Below are positions 50,280 to 57,202 of a stretch of 61,580 nucleotides of DNA, in pieces. How positions within the stretch are numbered: the stretch's first letter is position 1; each line of letters opens with the position of its first letter. The notes beneath the pieces are model-generated. The model was not told the origin of the DNA and did not search any database. It saw only the letters and a program-made list of their open reading frames with translations. Made by a program: the position numbers and the translations under genes. This DNA is from Gammaproteobacteria bacterium RIFCSPHIGHO2_12_FULL_63_22 (GTDB taxonomy: Bacteria; Pseudomonadota; Gammaproteobacteria; Xanthomonadales; Xanthomonadaceae), in assembly GCA_001801685.1 (NCBI GenBank), contig MGYJ01000057.1, forward strand, positions 1 to 61,580. The letters are read 5' to 3'.

Positions 50280-50746
50280 AACTCCAGGACCTCAATGCCA
50301 TGACAGGCACGGAGAATTTTCTTCGTCCTCGCCCAATCCCGCCGGCTGCGCGTCGCAGGGCTCTTTGCATCCGCCACCACGAGCTTTCCTTGCTCTTTCC
50401 AGACGAGGTCGCTGGTATATGTCCCGATGTGCTCGCCCTTACAGGTGCCGCCTGGGTCGAAGAGACTGAACTTGACGTGGACGCGAAGATCCTTGATCTC
50501 CCCAGCGCGCTCCCTGAGCTTCGCCTCGCGGTAGCAGTGGTATTCGTGTTTCGAGCCGAAAATATTGTGACTGCCACGAATACGCGTGGCGTTGTACTTA
50601 TTCACGGGAGGCCGTTCCGGCGCGACCTGCACCGGCTTCGCCTGCGCGGGGTTCTTCCCGCTGCGCACCGTGCGAATCTGACGCTCGGCCTGCTCGCGGA
50701 ACCGAGCCGGCAAATCAGCGACCGACGGGTAACGCATACCGCTCAT
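50276..50746 (-). CDS. DUF1064-like PD-(D/E)XK endonuclease
   Basis: A 156-residue protein with KYNATRIRGSHNIFGSKHEY, LRERAGEIKDLRVHVKFSLF, TYTSDLVWKEQGKLVVADAK. The SKxE, D and D-x-K residues fit the DUF1064 nuclease core (a Holliday-junction or structure-specific nuclease type). Typical of the ninB/rusA region of lambdoid phages. Overlaps its neighbours by four bases on both sides. Confidence 0.8.
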   Translation of the reverse strand: MSGMRYPSVADLPARFREQAERQIRTVRSGKNPAQAKPVQVAPERPPVNKYNATRIRGSHNIFGSKHEYHCYREAKLRERAGEIKDLRVHVKFSLFDPGGTCKGEHIGTYTSDLVWKEQGKLVVADAKSPATRSRRDWARTKKILRACHGIEVLEL

Positions 50747-51018
50747 GCGTCAAGCCTCGCAAGTTCTCGGTTTGTCCAAGCGAGTAAGAGAATGTCGGTC
50801 GCCTTCCACATCCGCTCGAACGCGCGCCGGTGCAAGCCGTGAACCCCGGTGGCCCCTTGGTGATGCTCTTTACACAAAGAGGCCGTTGCAAAGTCGTCCC
50901 GGTCTTCCCCGGTGCCTACGTGGTGCGCATCGCACGGGGTCGTGTTGCGGCCGAACCGATGCAGGCAAATCACGCACCTACATCGCTTCACGCGCTCGAT
51001 GTGTTCGGCCCCGCTCAT
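50743..51018 (-). CDS. HNH nuclease (Ref/DUF968-like)
   Basis: A 91-residue protein with two CxxC-type pairs (RCRCVICLHRFG) and CDAHHVGTGEDRDDFATASL then CKEHHQGATGVHGLHRRAF, the zinc-containing HNH arrangement (AHH, DD, C-x-x-HH) of small recombination-associated nucleases in the nin region. Probably processes recombination intermediates. Overlaps the DUF1064 gene by four bases. Confidence 0.82.
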   Translation of the reverse strand: MSGAEHIERVKRCRCVICLHRFGRNTTPCDAHHVGTGEDRDDFATASLCKEHHQGATGVHGLHRRAFERMWKATDILLLAWTNRELARLDA

Positions 51019-51020
51019 CG

Positions 51021-51389
51021 TCAGACCGCGTGCGTTCCTTCGACGCCGCGGCGCATCCGCTCCATGGTGCGGCTCTGGAGCCAGTGCATCGCCTCCTCGA
51101 TGTGCGTCAGCGCACAGGCGTTCGCCTTGCAGGAGAACTTCCCTGTCTGGAAGCTGCGCAGCCGGTCAGCCACGATCGCCAGCAGGACTTCGTGGGTCAG
51201 GCCGTTGACGCCGTTTCCCTCGATGCTGATGGCACCGTTCTGGAACTTGATCTCCGTTCGCACGGACTCGTTGGTCTCGTGCGCCACGACGTAGTGGTGG
51301 CTAGCGCCGCCGAGGCCGGGCTCGTCCACCGCCGCAACTTCAAGAGTGTCGTTTGCTGGATTGACCTTGTGTCCGTTGATGTATCGCAT
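51021..51389 (-). CDS. Conserved phage protein with RGVEGTH ending
   Basis: A 122-residue protein. The middle contains NGLTHEVLLAIVADRLRSFQ and NACALTHIEEAMHWLQSRT, ending RMRRGVEGTHAV. This two-helix arrangement with a conserved RGVEGTH tail occurs in many temperate phages, usually in this region, with no known function. The ATG at 51389 is preferred to one at 51410 because GGAGG-like bases precede it. It does not have the typical Acb2/Tad1 hairpin sequence. Confidence 0.68.
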   Translation of the reverse strand: MRYINGHKVNPANDTLEVAAVDEPGLGGASHHYVVAHETNESVRTEIKFQNGAISIEGNGVNGLTHEVLLAIVADRLRSFQTGKFSCKANACALTHIEEAMHWLQSRTMERMRRGVEGTHAV

Positions 51390-51406
51390 GCTCGCCTCCT
51401 TAAAAA

Positions 51407-51880
51407 TCACGTTTCAAATTCTCGTAGCAGCGCCTCGACCATCTCCCACGTTTGAACTTCTGAGAGATGCGGCCATAGGTAGCGGCGCGCGTGCTCGCCG
51501 CGGAAGAAAGACTTCACCGCCGAGTGCACGTCGCCGAATTCAACATCGTCTAGGCTGGTGTAGTCGATGCTGCGCGGCACGGCGATCAGTTCGCCCTGCG
51601 CTCCAGGCAGGAAGTCACAGTGCCCGGCGCCAACCTCCGCCCACTTGCGAAACTTGTAATCGTCGGTGAGGACTTCCTGGCTCTCGTACACCGTCGACAA
51701 CATGACAAAGTGCAACCGATGAAATCGCGGCGCACGGGGAACGCGGTAGTCGAAGGACAGCATCTCGCCAACCTCGAGCGCACTCACCGCACCGAGGAAT
51801 TTGGCGTAGGTCTTCGCGCCGCGCTGGCCGAAGCCCTCCAGCTTACCCATCTCGTTCTTCACGATGAGGACGCTGGGCAT
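51407..51880 (-). CDS. DUF1367-like protein
   Basis: A 157-residue protein with MPSVLIVKNEMGKLEGFGQR, FHRLHFVMLSTVYESQEVLT, WAEVGAGHCDFLPGAQGELI and a WPHLSEVQTWEMVEALLREF ending. These blocks match the DUF1367 family found in nin-like regions of temperate phages; the function is not known. Start at 51880 is chosen because homology begins there; the longer frame to 51964 overlaps the upstream gene. Confidence 0.78.
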   Translation of the reverse strand: MPSVLIVKNEMGKLEGFGQRGAKTYAKFLGAVSALEVGEMLSFDYRVPRAPRFHRLHFVMLSTVYESQEVLTDDYKFRKWAEVGAGHCDFLPGAQGELIAVPRSIDYTSLDDVEFGDVHSAVKSFFRGEHARRYLWPHLSEVQTWEMVEALLREFET

Positions 51881-52215
51881 GCGCCGTGCACCGTAGACTT
51901 CCATACCGGACAAGGATTCGCGTGACGATGTGGATCCTGGGTGTAACCATCTTTTTTGATCCAACCCAACCGCGCCGCTTTAGTGAAAATTGATCCCCAT
52001 GCTTTCCGTGTCGGCGGCGTCGGCACGGCTCCGACTAGGTCAGCGGCCTGGGTGACAAACCAACCCGGAAAGCGATCATGTGTTTTCGCGTACTCTTCTA
52101 GGTACGCCAGCGCGCGATCTCCCCAGTCGGGAACGTCCCGTTCCGCGTGTTCCAGTGCGCGCCGCATGCCGTCAATGGCCTGGGCAACGGCACTGTCGAG
52201 TTCCAGATGCTTCAC
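51859..52215 (-). CDS. Hypothetical replication-region protein
   Basis: A 118-residue protein with GTG start overlapping the upstream stop. The C-terminal half (GWFVTQAADLVGAVPTPPTR, KAARLGWIKKDGY) resembles a small winged-helix DNA-binding domain. It follows the replication gene cluster. No known function. Confidence 0.6.
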   Translation of the reverse strand: MKHLELDSAVAQAIDGMRRALEHAERDVPDWGDRALAYLEEYAKTHDRFPGWFVTQAADLVGAVPTPPTRKAWGSIFTKAARLGWIKKDGYTQDPHRHANPCPVWKSTVHGACPASSS

Positions 52216-52457
52216 GCGAAGAGGCCGTCCTGGTTGTGGTTTCGCATCAAGGCCCAAACGTCGGTGCGCAACTTGTCGGCCGCCTCGTCACCGCGGCGCT
52301 CGCGTACCCCGCCACTTCCTTCGATATACCAAGTACGCCTCGCGTTGGTCTCGAGGCCGGCGACCAGCTTGACCTCGTTGCGGTGGCGTTTCGATTGGTC
52401 GAGAGAATTGCCCTGCAGCTCGGCGAAGTAAGCGATGGAGGTCTTGTCGACGGTCAT
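52212..52457 (-). CDS. Small hypothetical protein
   Basis: An 81-residue protein (MTVDKTSIAYFAELQGNSLD first, KLRTDVWALMRNHNQDGLFA last). Mostly helical and charged. ATGA coupling to the upstream gene. No family recognised. Confidence 0.6.
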   Translation of the reverse strand: MTVDKTSIAYFAELQGNSLDQSKRHRNEVKLVAGLETNARRTWYIEGSGGVRERRGDEAADKLRTDVWALMRNHNQDGLFA

Positions 52458-52855
52458 GCGGCGAGTTGCTGAAGACGTCGATTGCCGCGTCCAGGCATGA
52501 GTCTGAAATCCTTGGCGAGCACCCGCTCGCGCACCGCATCCTGGTTGAGGCCGAGAACACCGCAGATCCATAGGAAACAGCCGGGTTCAAGACGGTCAGA
52601 CTCGAACCACTGGCGGGCGTGATACCGCATCGTGTTCATCGCCCGGCCGCGAAGGTTGTGTAGCTCCATCCGGGTGAGCGACTTTTTCCGTATGTCTTGG
52701 CCAACCATTTCGTACAGTTCTCCGTAGCTCAGACACGGCTTGCCTGATACGTCGATCACCGCGTACATCAGGACTGATGACCAGAGATTTCGGAGCGCTT
52801 GCATCTGCTCATCCATCTGTGGTTCGATTTTTCCGTCGATGTGGTGGGTCTTCAT
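52454..52855 (-). CDS. Hypothetical early protein
   Basis: A 133-residue protein starting MKTHHIDGKIEPQMDEQMQA; the second half has LTRMELHNLRGRAMNTMRYH and AVRERVLAKDFRLMPGRGNR. Two or three helices may form a DNA-binding unit. It lies immediately downstream of the replication protein gene and overlaps it. Function unknown. Confidence 0.6.
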   Translation of the reverse strand: MKTHHIDGKIEPQMDEQMQALRNLWSSVLMYAVIDVSGKPCLSYGELYEMVGQDIRKKSLTRMELHNLRGRAMNTMRYHARQWFESDRLEPGCFLWICGVLGLNQDAVRERVLAKDFRLMPGRGNRRLQQLAA

Positions 52856-53769
52856 GCTCGTGCCTCGATCGTCGCGTTGATGCGGCCCTTGAGATTTGCC
52901 CATGACTCACCGCCACGCGGCGTGAGCCCAAGTTCCTTCGCCTTGGCGAGGATGCCATCCTCCGTCGCCCACCAGTTCGCGCCATTCTTCCCGCCAGTAG
53001 CCCGGCGCCGAATGTCGCCCCAATCGTCCCGGATGCAGTTGATGAAGGCTTCGTCCCAATCGACGTAGCGAGCACCACGAGCCTTGACCGAACTGATGAA
53101 TTTCTCCAGGTGCTGGTCGAGCAGGGAATCAAAGCCCTTCTCCGTGGCCCATTTCCGTACTCGTTCTGAAATTACGAAGTCTTCGGGGAGGGAAGTGCGG
53201 CGCGCCGTGGCGCCGCCTCTTCTCTTTGTAGTTGCATCTGCATCTGCATCTGCATGGGCGACATCCGCGACCGGATGGCGACTTATGGCGACATCACTGT
53301 TTTCCCTGCGTTTTTCTGAAATACGGTCACGGTCAGCTGCGCGCTTGGCAGCCATATCACGCAGCGCCCGGTACTTCCCGTGGTTGACGAGCCGCCAGCC
53401 CCAAGGCCGGTGGTCATCAAGCAGCACGATCCGACGACCTTCGTTGCCGGGTGTCCGGCTGAACTGGTCTGGTTCGGAGAGAACTTTGACGCCCTTCGTG
53501 ATGATGTCGATCGGGATTGACGTCCTGGCGGAGATGGTCTGCGGCGTCATGTCGACGACACCATCGGCACTGGACAGCACGATCATCTGCTGCAGCGTCA
53601 CGATGGCTTCCCAGTGGCCGTATAGGGTGCCGTCGTAGATCGTGTCGAAGACCTTGCCGTAAATTTGGCTACCCTCCAGTCTCAGCGCGGTGTACGGCGA
53701 GATGACACGGCCTGCATAACCAGCGCACCTGTAGCGGCTTTGAATAATCATCGTGGTGACACTGGACAT
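52852..53769 (-). CDS. Phage replication protein (O-like)
   Basis: A 305-residue protein. The part from about residue 30 (LRLEGSQIYGKVFDTIYDGT, then VTLQQMIVLSSADGVVDMTP and ISARTSIPIDIITKGVKVLS) resembles phage replication initiation proteins with a winged-helix N-terminus. A charged linker with a His/Asp/Ala repeat is followed by a C-terminal helical domain that usually recruits helicase. The 5' end overlaps the neighbouring HNH gene by up to 101 bases, so the true start may be later (ATG at 53751, or a non-ATG codon near 53680). Confidence 0.7.
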   Translation of the reverse strand: MSSVTTMIIQSRYRCAGYAGRVISPYTALRLEGSQIYGKVFDTIYDGTLYGHWEAIVTLQQMIVLSSADGVVDMTPQTISARTSIPIDIITKGVKVLSEPDQFSRTPGNEGRRIVLLDDHRPWGWRLVNHGKYRALRDMAAKRAADRDRISEKRRENSDVAISRHPVADVAHADADADATTKRRGGATARRTSLPEDFVISERVRKWATEKGFDSLLDQHLEKFISSVKARGARYVDWDEAFINCIRDDWGDIRRRATGGKNGANWWATEDGILAKAKELGLTPRGGESWANLKGRINATIEARA

Positions 53770-54073
53770 CGTTGCTGCCGCACGACTCGCACGGGAGGGG
53801 TTTGAGAAGGCCGCGTCGAACGTAAACTCTTGCGTAGGCGCGAGCGTTGTGCCGCTTTCTGGCTTCCGGTTCTAATTTGTTGGTTTTAGGCCGGCTGATC
53901 CGCATGTACTCCGCGTGGCATGGGCGGCAGTAGCGCTTGCCTTCCCGGTCGCGCGGGCCACCGCACCGTGAGCATGTACCGTCGGTTTTATGCGTCGAAG
54001 GAATGTAGTGGCCCCAGGCGGTCTTCCACCGGCGCCCAGGTTCCACGGCGCACATCGTTCCACGCACCCCCAT
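53669..54073 (-). CDS. HNH-type zinc-binding nuclease
   Basis: A 134-residue protein with two zinc knuckles (CSRCGG...CRPC at the N-terminal half and CESCGSNDVQCHHDDYSKPL ... WLCRPCHLAVH at the C-terminal half). The second is a recognisable HNH metal site (HHDDYSKPL). Overlaps the replication gene. Likely a nicking or homing-type endonuclease. Confidence 0.8.
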   Translation of the reverse strand: MGVRGTMCAVEPGRRWKTAWGHYIPSTHKTDGTCSRCGGPRDREGKRYCRPCHAEYMRISRPKTNKLEPEARKRHNARAYARVYVRRGLLKPLPCESCGSNDVQCHHDDYSKPLQVRWLCRPCHLAVHRAETGG

Positions 54074-54133
54074 CGACCACCCTCCGCGACCGACTGCTTG
54101 AGGAACCGGCTTGCGCCGGACCCACCACCTACA

Positions 54134-54415
54134 TCACGAACATTCCCGAGACTTTCCTGAGACGACAACCACGCGCCGCGCGTACATCATCTTCACCGTG
54201 TCTTCACCATGCGCCCGCACCACCAAGAGCTCGCGCACGAACTCCTGCAGCGGCAAGCCGACCCTGCGCGCTTCATGTTCGAGCGCGGCCTTGGTCTCGC
54301 CAGATAGCCGAATGGCTGGAATCTGCTCGGTCAGTTTCCCGAAAGGCGATGTGCTGCCGTTGCGCGAAAACGCGGGGTCACGTCTGCTAGGATGGGGAGG
54401 CGACGTAACCACCAT
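54134..54415 (-). CDS. Ribbon-helix-helix-like regulator candidate
   Basis: A 93-residue frame. The core IPAIRLSGETKAALEHEARR with VGLPLQEFVRELLV has a strand then two helices, as in ribbon-helix-helix proteins. The N-terminal 30 residues look unstructured. The start near 54415 lies close to the divergent lipoprotein gene. Likely a small regulator, but the start is uncertain. Confidence 0.5.
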   Translation of the reverse strand: MVVTSPPHPSRRDPAFSRNGSTSPFGKLTEQIPAIRLSGETKAALEHEARRVGLPLQEFVRELLVVRAHGEDTVKMMYARRVVVVSGKSRECS

Positions 54416-54429
54416 CACCGGGAGACCAC

Positions 54430-54630
54430 ATGGATAAAGCCACCACGTTCGCGCTGCTGCTGGCCCTGTCGGCCTGTTCGACAACGCCGACCACCTACCG
54501 CGACCTGGGGTGGGCAAAGGGTTCGGCAGCACAGGCCGAAGCCGAGTGCATAGCCCACGTCAACAGCCTTGCGGGATTTGGTTCGAATGTGTACCTCTGC
54601 ATGCGGGGAAAGGGCTGGGAAGAAAATTGA
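54430..54630 (+). CDS. Small lipoprotein
   Basis: A 66-residue protein with GGGAG upstream, a signal sequence (FALLLALSACSTTPTTY) with a clear lipobox (LSAC), and three Cys in total. It lies on the rightward strand inside an otherwise leftward block next to the Cro-like gene. Such isolated lipoproteins in prophages often block superinfection, but this is not established here. Confidence 0.65.
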   Translation: MDKATTFALLLALSACSTTPTTYRDLGWAKGSAAQAEAECIAHVNSLAGFGSNVYLCMRGKGWEEN

Positions 54631-54646
54631 GCGGCTGCGATGAATG

Positions 54647-54868
54647 TCAGCGCGCATCGCGGATTTCCATTTCGAGACCGAAATGACCAAGCAGCTTTTC
54701 CAGCGTGCTCAATCTTGGGTTATGGGTATGACCCTGTCCGATCTTCTCGAGCGTTCCATATGGAATTCGTGCCGCACGAGCGATAGATGGCCAAGTGCCT
54801 TGCGCCTCGTTCAAGCGTCGCCTGACCTCGGCGACGACATTCTTCGGGCTCAAAGTTTTCTTAGCCAT
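54647..54868 (-). CDS. Cro-like helix-turn-helix regulator
   Basis: A 73-residue protein with WPSIARAARIPYGTLEKIGQ, a compact XRE-type helix-turn-helix, and a short beta end (FGLEMEIRDAR). It is divergent from the repressor gene and its start codon lies within an operator copy, so it can be shut off by the repressor and may regulate itself. Leads the leftward early operon. Confidence 0.75.
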   Translation of the reverse strand: MAKKTLSPKNVVAEVRRRLNEAQGTWPSIARAARIPYGTLEKIGQGHTHNPRLSTLEKLLGHFGLEMEIRDAR

Positions 54869-54901
54869 GTGCGGCTAAGATACTACGCCACAAACGGCTA
54901 A
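54861..54901. promoter_or_regulatory. Operator pair between cro-like and repressor genes
   Basis: Two near-palindromes of the form TTAGCC-N6-GGCTAA: 54861-54878 (perfect six-base arms) and 54884-54901 (one change, TACGCC). Their centres are 23 bp apart. The first covers the Cro-like start codon. The same motif recurs at 55640-55701. Confidence 0.82.
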
Positions 54902-54915
54902 GTCAAATCCATAAG

Positions 54916-55437
54916 ATGCCGGGTATGGGTGAAAGACGTAAAAAGGTCGATCTTCCAAACAACTTACGGGGCACGCTCGCCAGGAATCTGGAGGCGTTGA
55001 TGAAAGCCAGGTGGGATCTTGGCAGCCAGACCAAGGTGGCGGCCAAGTCTAGGATCGGCCAATCGTCGATCGGACGGGCTTTCCGTGCTGAATCCGGGAC
55101 AAGGCTCGAGACGGTCGAGTTGATCGCCGCCGCCTTTGGTCTGCACGCATGGCAGCTGCTCTGGCCTGGGCTTCAGCCGGAGGCCCCACCCCAAGCTGAG
55201 TCGATGCCGGTCAAACTATCACCGGAGGACATCGCCGGCGCCAAGCGGGCGCGCGATCTGTTCGCTGGCCTCAATCCCGCCCAGCGGGATCTATTTCTGC
55301 GCGAGGGATGGCTGAAGGACCTCGTACAAGGTCCACATATAGATGACGCGGTGGTTGCTAGGGCTTTCGGCCGCCCTCCCCACACACTTCATCAACCGCG
55401 AGGCGGTTACGACGTCAAGCGTCAGAGGAAGAGTTGA
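54916..55437 (+). CDS. CI-like repressor without a peptidase domain
   Basis: A 173-residue protein. N-terminal helix-turn-helix at about residues 30-70 (TKVAAKSRIGQSSIGRAFRA then GTRLETVELIAAAFGLHAWQ). The C-terminal half has no Ser-Lys autoproteolysis signature of lambda-type repressors. It contains a helical segment (AGAKRARDLFAGLNPAQRDL) and a basic tail. It is the most likely repressor of both operator sets. Induction might therefore not depend on RecA-stimulated cleavage. Confidence 0.72.
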   Translation: MPGMGERRKKVDLPNNLRGTLARNLEALMKARWDLGSQTKVAAKSRIGQSSIGRAFRAESGTRLETVELIAAAFGLHAWQLLWPGLQPEAPPQAESMPVKLSPEDIAGAKRARDLFAGLNPAQRDLFLREGWLKDLVQGPHIDDAVVARAFGRPPHTLHQPRGGYDVKRQRKS

Positions 55438-55560
55438 ATGGAGGCTGTGCTCATCCTGATTATCTTTGGACTCGTGGTTTACATCATCTCGCTGGAGCAG
55501 AAGGAGCGGGCCGATGACGCGCGTCGTTGGTGGGACCGCATCCGTCGAAAGAGTGACTGA
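55438..55560 (+). CDS. Small membrane protein following the repressor
   Basis: A 40-residue protein: an N-terminal membrane helix (VLILIIFGLVVYIISLEQ) and a short basic tail (RRWWDRIRRKSD). A ribosome site (AGAGGAAG) precedes the ATG, which directly follows the repressor stop. Expressed in the prophage with the repressor, it could be a superinfection-exclusion protein; not demonstrated. Confidence 0.6.
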   Translation: MEAVLILIIFGLVVYIISLEQKERADDARRWWDRIRRKSD

Positions 55561-55639
55561 CCAGAAGCCCGTAGTCACCGCTTAATCCCGTTGTCCGGTA
55601 TTCGCAGCTCGTAGGTCCGCGCCGCCCCTTTTTCTATTG

Positions 55640-55701
55640 TTAGCCACATCCGGCTTGACAGACTAGCCGTTTCAGGCTCTATAATAGCCGTATATGGCTA
55701 T
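55640..55701 (+). promoter_or_regulatory. Early rightward promoter with three operators
   Basis: TTGACA (55655-55660) and TATAAT (55680-55685), both perfect, 19-bp spacing. Three operator copies of TAGCC-N6-GGCTA occur: 55640-55657 (covers the -35), 55663-55680 (spacer to -10) and 55684-55701 (perfect, after the -10). Centres are 23 and 21 bp apart. This is classic immunity control, so the repressor should block this promoter. Confidence 0.85.
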
Positions 55702-55716
55702 TCCGCAGAGGGTCTG

Positions 55717-56025
55717 ATGAACACAGGAACGTGCAGCGTGAATAGGGACGTTGCCGACGCGCTGCAATCCGAAGCCTACATCTCAGGCCGCCGGGCGGGT
55801 GCGGGGCTCCTCAGTCCCTCCCTGAACCCCCATCCACCCGGAACGCCGGAGCATCTGCAGTGGTATCAGGGCTGGCACAGTTCAACCGCCACCAAGGCGC
55901 AGGAAGCCCTGCTCGAGAACGCGCGCTTTGTGGCGCGCATCCATGCGCCGTGGCCCCCGTGTCCCTACCGGAGTTCCGTCGCCTGCGACTGCGGTGGCCG
56001 CGGCCTTTGTTTGGATGTCGCTTGA
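55717..56025 (+). CDS. Small hypothetical early protein with CDCGG zinc motif
   Basis: A 102-residue protein, first gene of the rightward early operon. GAGGG lies upstream of the ATG. It ends CDCGGRGLCLDVA, a possible zinc-binding finger, and the middle contains TPEHLQWYQGWHSSTATKAQ. Function unknown. Confidence 0.6.
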   Translation: MNTGTCSVNRDVADALQSEAYISGRRAGAGLLSPSLNPHPPGTPEHLQWYQGWHSSTATKAQEALLENARFVARIHAPWPPCPYRSSVACDCGGRGLCLDVA

Positions 56026-56249
56026 CCCCGTCGACCAAACCCGTCCGCCGCGAGACCAGCGCCTTCGTGCGCGAGCGCGGCCTTCGCCCTCTCGTCGCCA
56101 CGATCCATGGAAGCCTTCTTCTACTGCGCCCGAAGGGGCTGCGGAGCGAAGAGGCGCTGGACCTCGGTTCCGCCTGGAGCCTTGCCGTGAAGCAGCGCGT
56201 CGCCCGCCAGCAAGCCGAGAAGCGTGCGGCTCGGAAGGCGAAGCGATGA
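56022..56249 (+). CDS. Small basic hypothetical protein
   Basis: A 75-residue protein, TTG start overlapping the previous stop (TTGA). Sequence ETSAFVRERGLRPLVATIHG, then a strongly basic C-terminus (QQAEKRAARKAKR). A common kind of small early phage protein of unknown role; may bind nucleic acid. Confidence 0.55.
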   Translation: MTPSTKPVRRETSAFVRERGLRPLVATIHGSLLLLRPKGLRSEEALDLGSAWSLAVKQRVARQQAEKRAARKAKR

Positions 56250-56389
56250 TTAAGTGCCGCGGCATCCCGTTTCGTGATTGCGACGACGCCTACGATTACT
56301 TCCGGCAGCGCGAGATCGACGACGAGGCCGAGAAGGTACGCCTACTCGATCCAGAACACGCATGGCCATTTCCAAGAAAAGAAAAATGA
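56246..56389 (+). CDS. Small protein ending in AWPFP
   Basis: A 47-residue protein (MIKCRGIPFRDCDDAYDYFR, ending DPEHAWPFPRKEK). The AWPFP followed by basic residues is shared with two other small proteins in this phage. The ATG overlaps the previous stop and its own stop overlaps the HNH gene start. Confidence 0.6.
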   Translation: MIKCRGIPFRDCDDAYDYFRQREIDDEAEKVRLLDPEHAWPFPRKEK

Positions 56390-56868
56390 ATCGTTGGCAT
56401 CGAGGACGCGCCAGCCGGGGTCTTTCCGAGAAAGCTAGGTTGCAAAAATATTTGCTGCCTACGCCAACCGGATGTATCGAATGGACTAGCTACAAGAACC
56501 AGTTGGGATACGGATATATCAGGCTCAACGGGAAAAACGTAGCCGCGCATCGGTTGGCTTGGAAATTAGCGTATGGGGCCATTCCAGATGGCATGTGGGT
56601 TCTCCATCGTTGCGACAATCCTCCATGCTGCAATCCGCAACATCTTTTTCTTGGCACGGCCGCTGACAATATGCGAGACAAGGTTTCCAAGGGGAGACAA
56701 GCCAAGGGCTCTGATTTTGTAGATACCAAACTCACGATGAAACAGGTTGTGGCAATCAGAACGTCAAAAATTTCACAACGTAAAACAGCAAAAAAACTCG
56801 GAGTATCTAAATCACTGATTGGCGCTATCCGGCGCAACGAGTGTTGGGCTTGGGTAGTTTTAGCATGA
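56386..56868 (+). CDS. HNH homing-type endonuclease
   Basis: A 160-residue protein. RLNGKNVAAHRLAWKLAYGA and VLHRCDNPPCCNPQHLFLGT show the HNH_3-type nuclease core. The C-terminal helix-turn-helix-like part (ISQRKTAKKLGVSKSLIGAI) probably recognises DNA. Base composition is clearly AT-richer than neighbours, suggesting acquisition as a mobile nuclease gene, with coupled start and stop on both sides. Confidence 0.82.
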   Translation: MNRWHRGRASRGLSEKARLQKYLLPTPTGCIEWTSYKNQLGYGYIRLNGKNVAAHRLAWKLAYGAIPDGMWVLHRCDNPPCCNPQHLFLGTAADNMRDKVSKGRQAKGSDFVDTKLTMKQVVAIRTSKISQRKTAKKLGVSKSLIGAIRRNECWAWVVLA

Positions 56869-57056
56869 ACTTCAGCCACATCTTCTCCGGCTTTGTCGGC
56901 ATGGGGCTGTTCGCCAGCGCGCAGATGTTCTTGGATTGGAATGAGCGCCGCACCGAGGAGCAGGTAGCACAGGCTTGCGTGAAGCAGCAGGGCAACGGGA
57001 AGTGGACGCCGGTAGCCTGCGTGACGGCAAAGATAACCAGGAAGGAACCACGATGA
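56865..57056 (+). CDS. Small membrane protein
   Basis: A 63-residue protein, ATG overlapping the HNH stop (ATGA). N-terminal membrane segment FSHIFSGFVGMGLFASAQMF, then a charged short soluble part with two Cys (QACVKQQGNGKWTPVACVTA). Function unknown. Confidence 0.58.
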   Translation: MNFSHIFSGFVGMGLFASAQMFLDWNERRTEEQVAQACVKQQGNGKWTPVACVTAKITRKEPR

Positions 57057-57202
57057 ACATCGTTTGCTGGCTGATTCGTCTGTTCGGCGGGGCGCACAAA
57101 TGGCGCCGGCCCAAGGTTGGCGAAGTAGCCGACTCGCGCTACTGCCGCCGTTGCGGTGTTGGACGCGCTGTTAAAAAACGCAAGCCCAAGGAGAACGCAT
57201 GA
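57053..57202 (+). CDS. Small zinc-finger-like protein
   Basis: A 49-residue protein (MNIVCWLIRLFGGAHKWRRP; YCRRCGVGRAVKKRKPKENA). The CxxCG pair with a basic tail may bind zinc and nucleic acid. Start and stop overlap neighbours (ATGA type). Confidence 0.6.
   Translation: MNIVCWLIRLFGGAHKWRRPKVGEVADSRYCRRCGVGRAVKKRKPKENA

Noticed and set aside
51021-51389. Possible anti-CBASS Acb2-like protein
   Set aside because: It has two helices and is of similar size, but the known hairpin-domain pattern as I remember it is not present; it fits better with the RGVEGTH family of unknown function.
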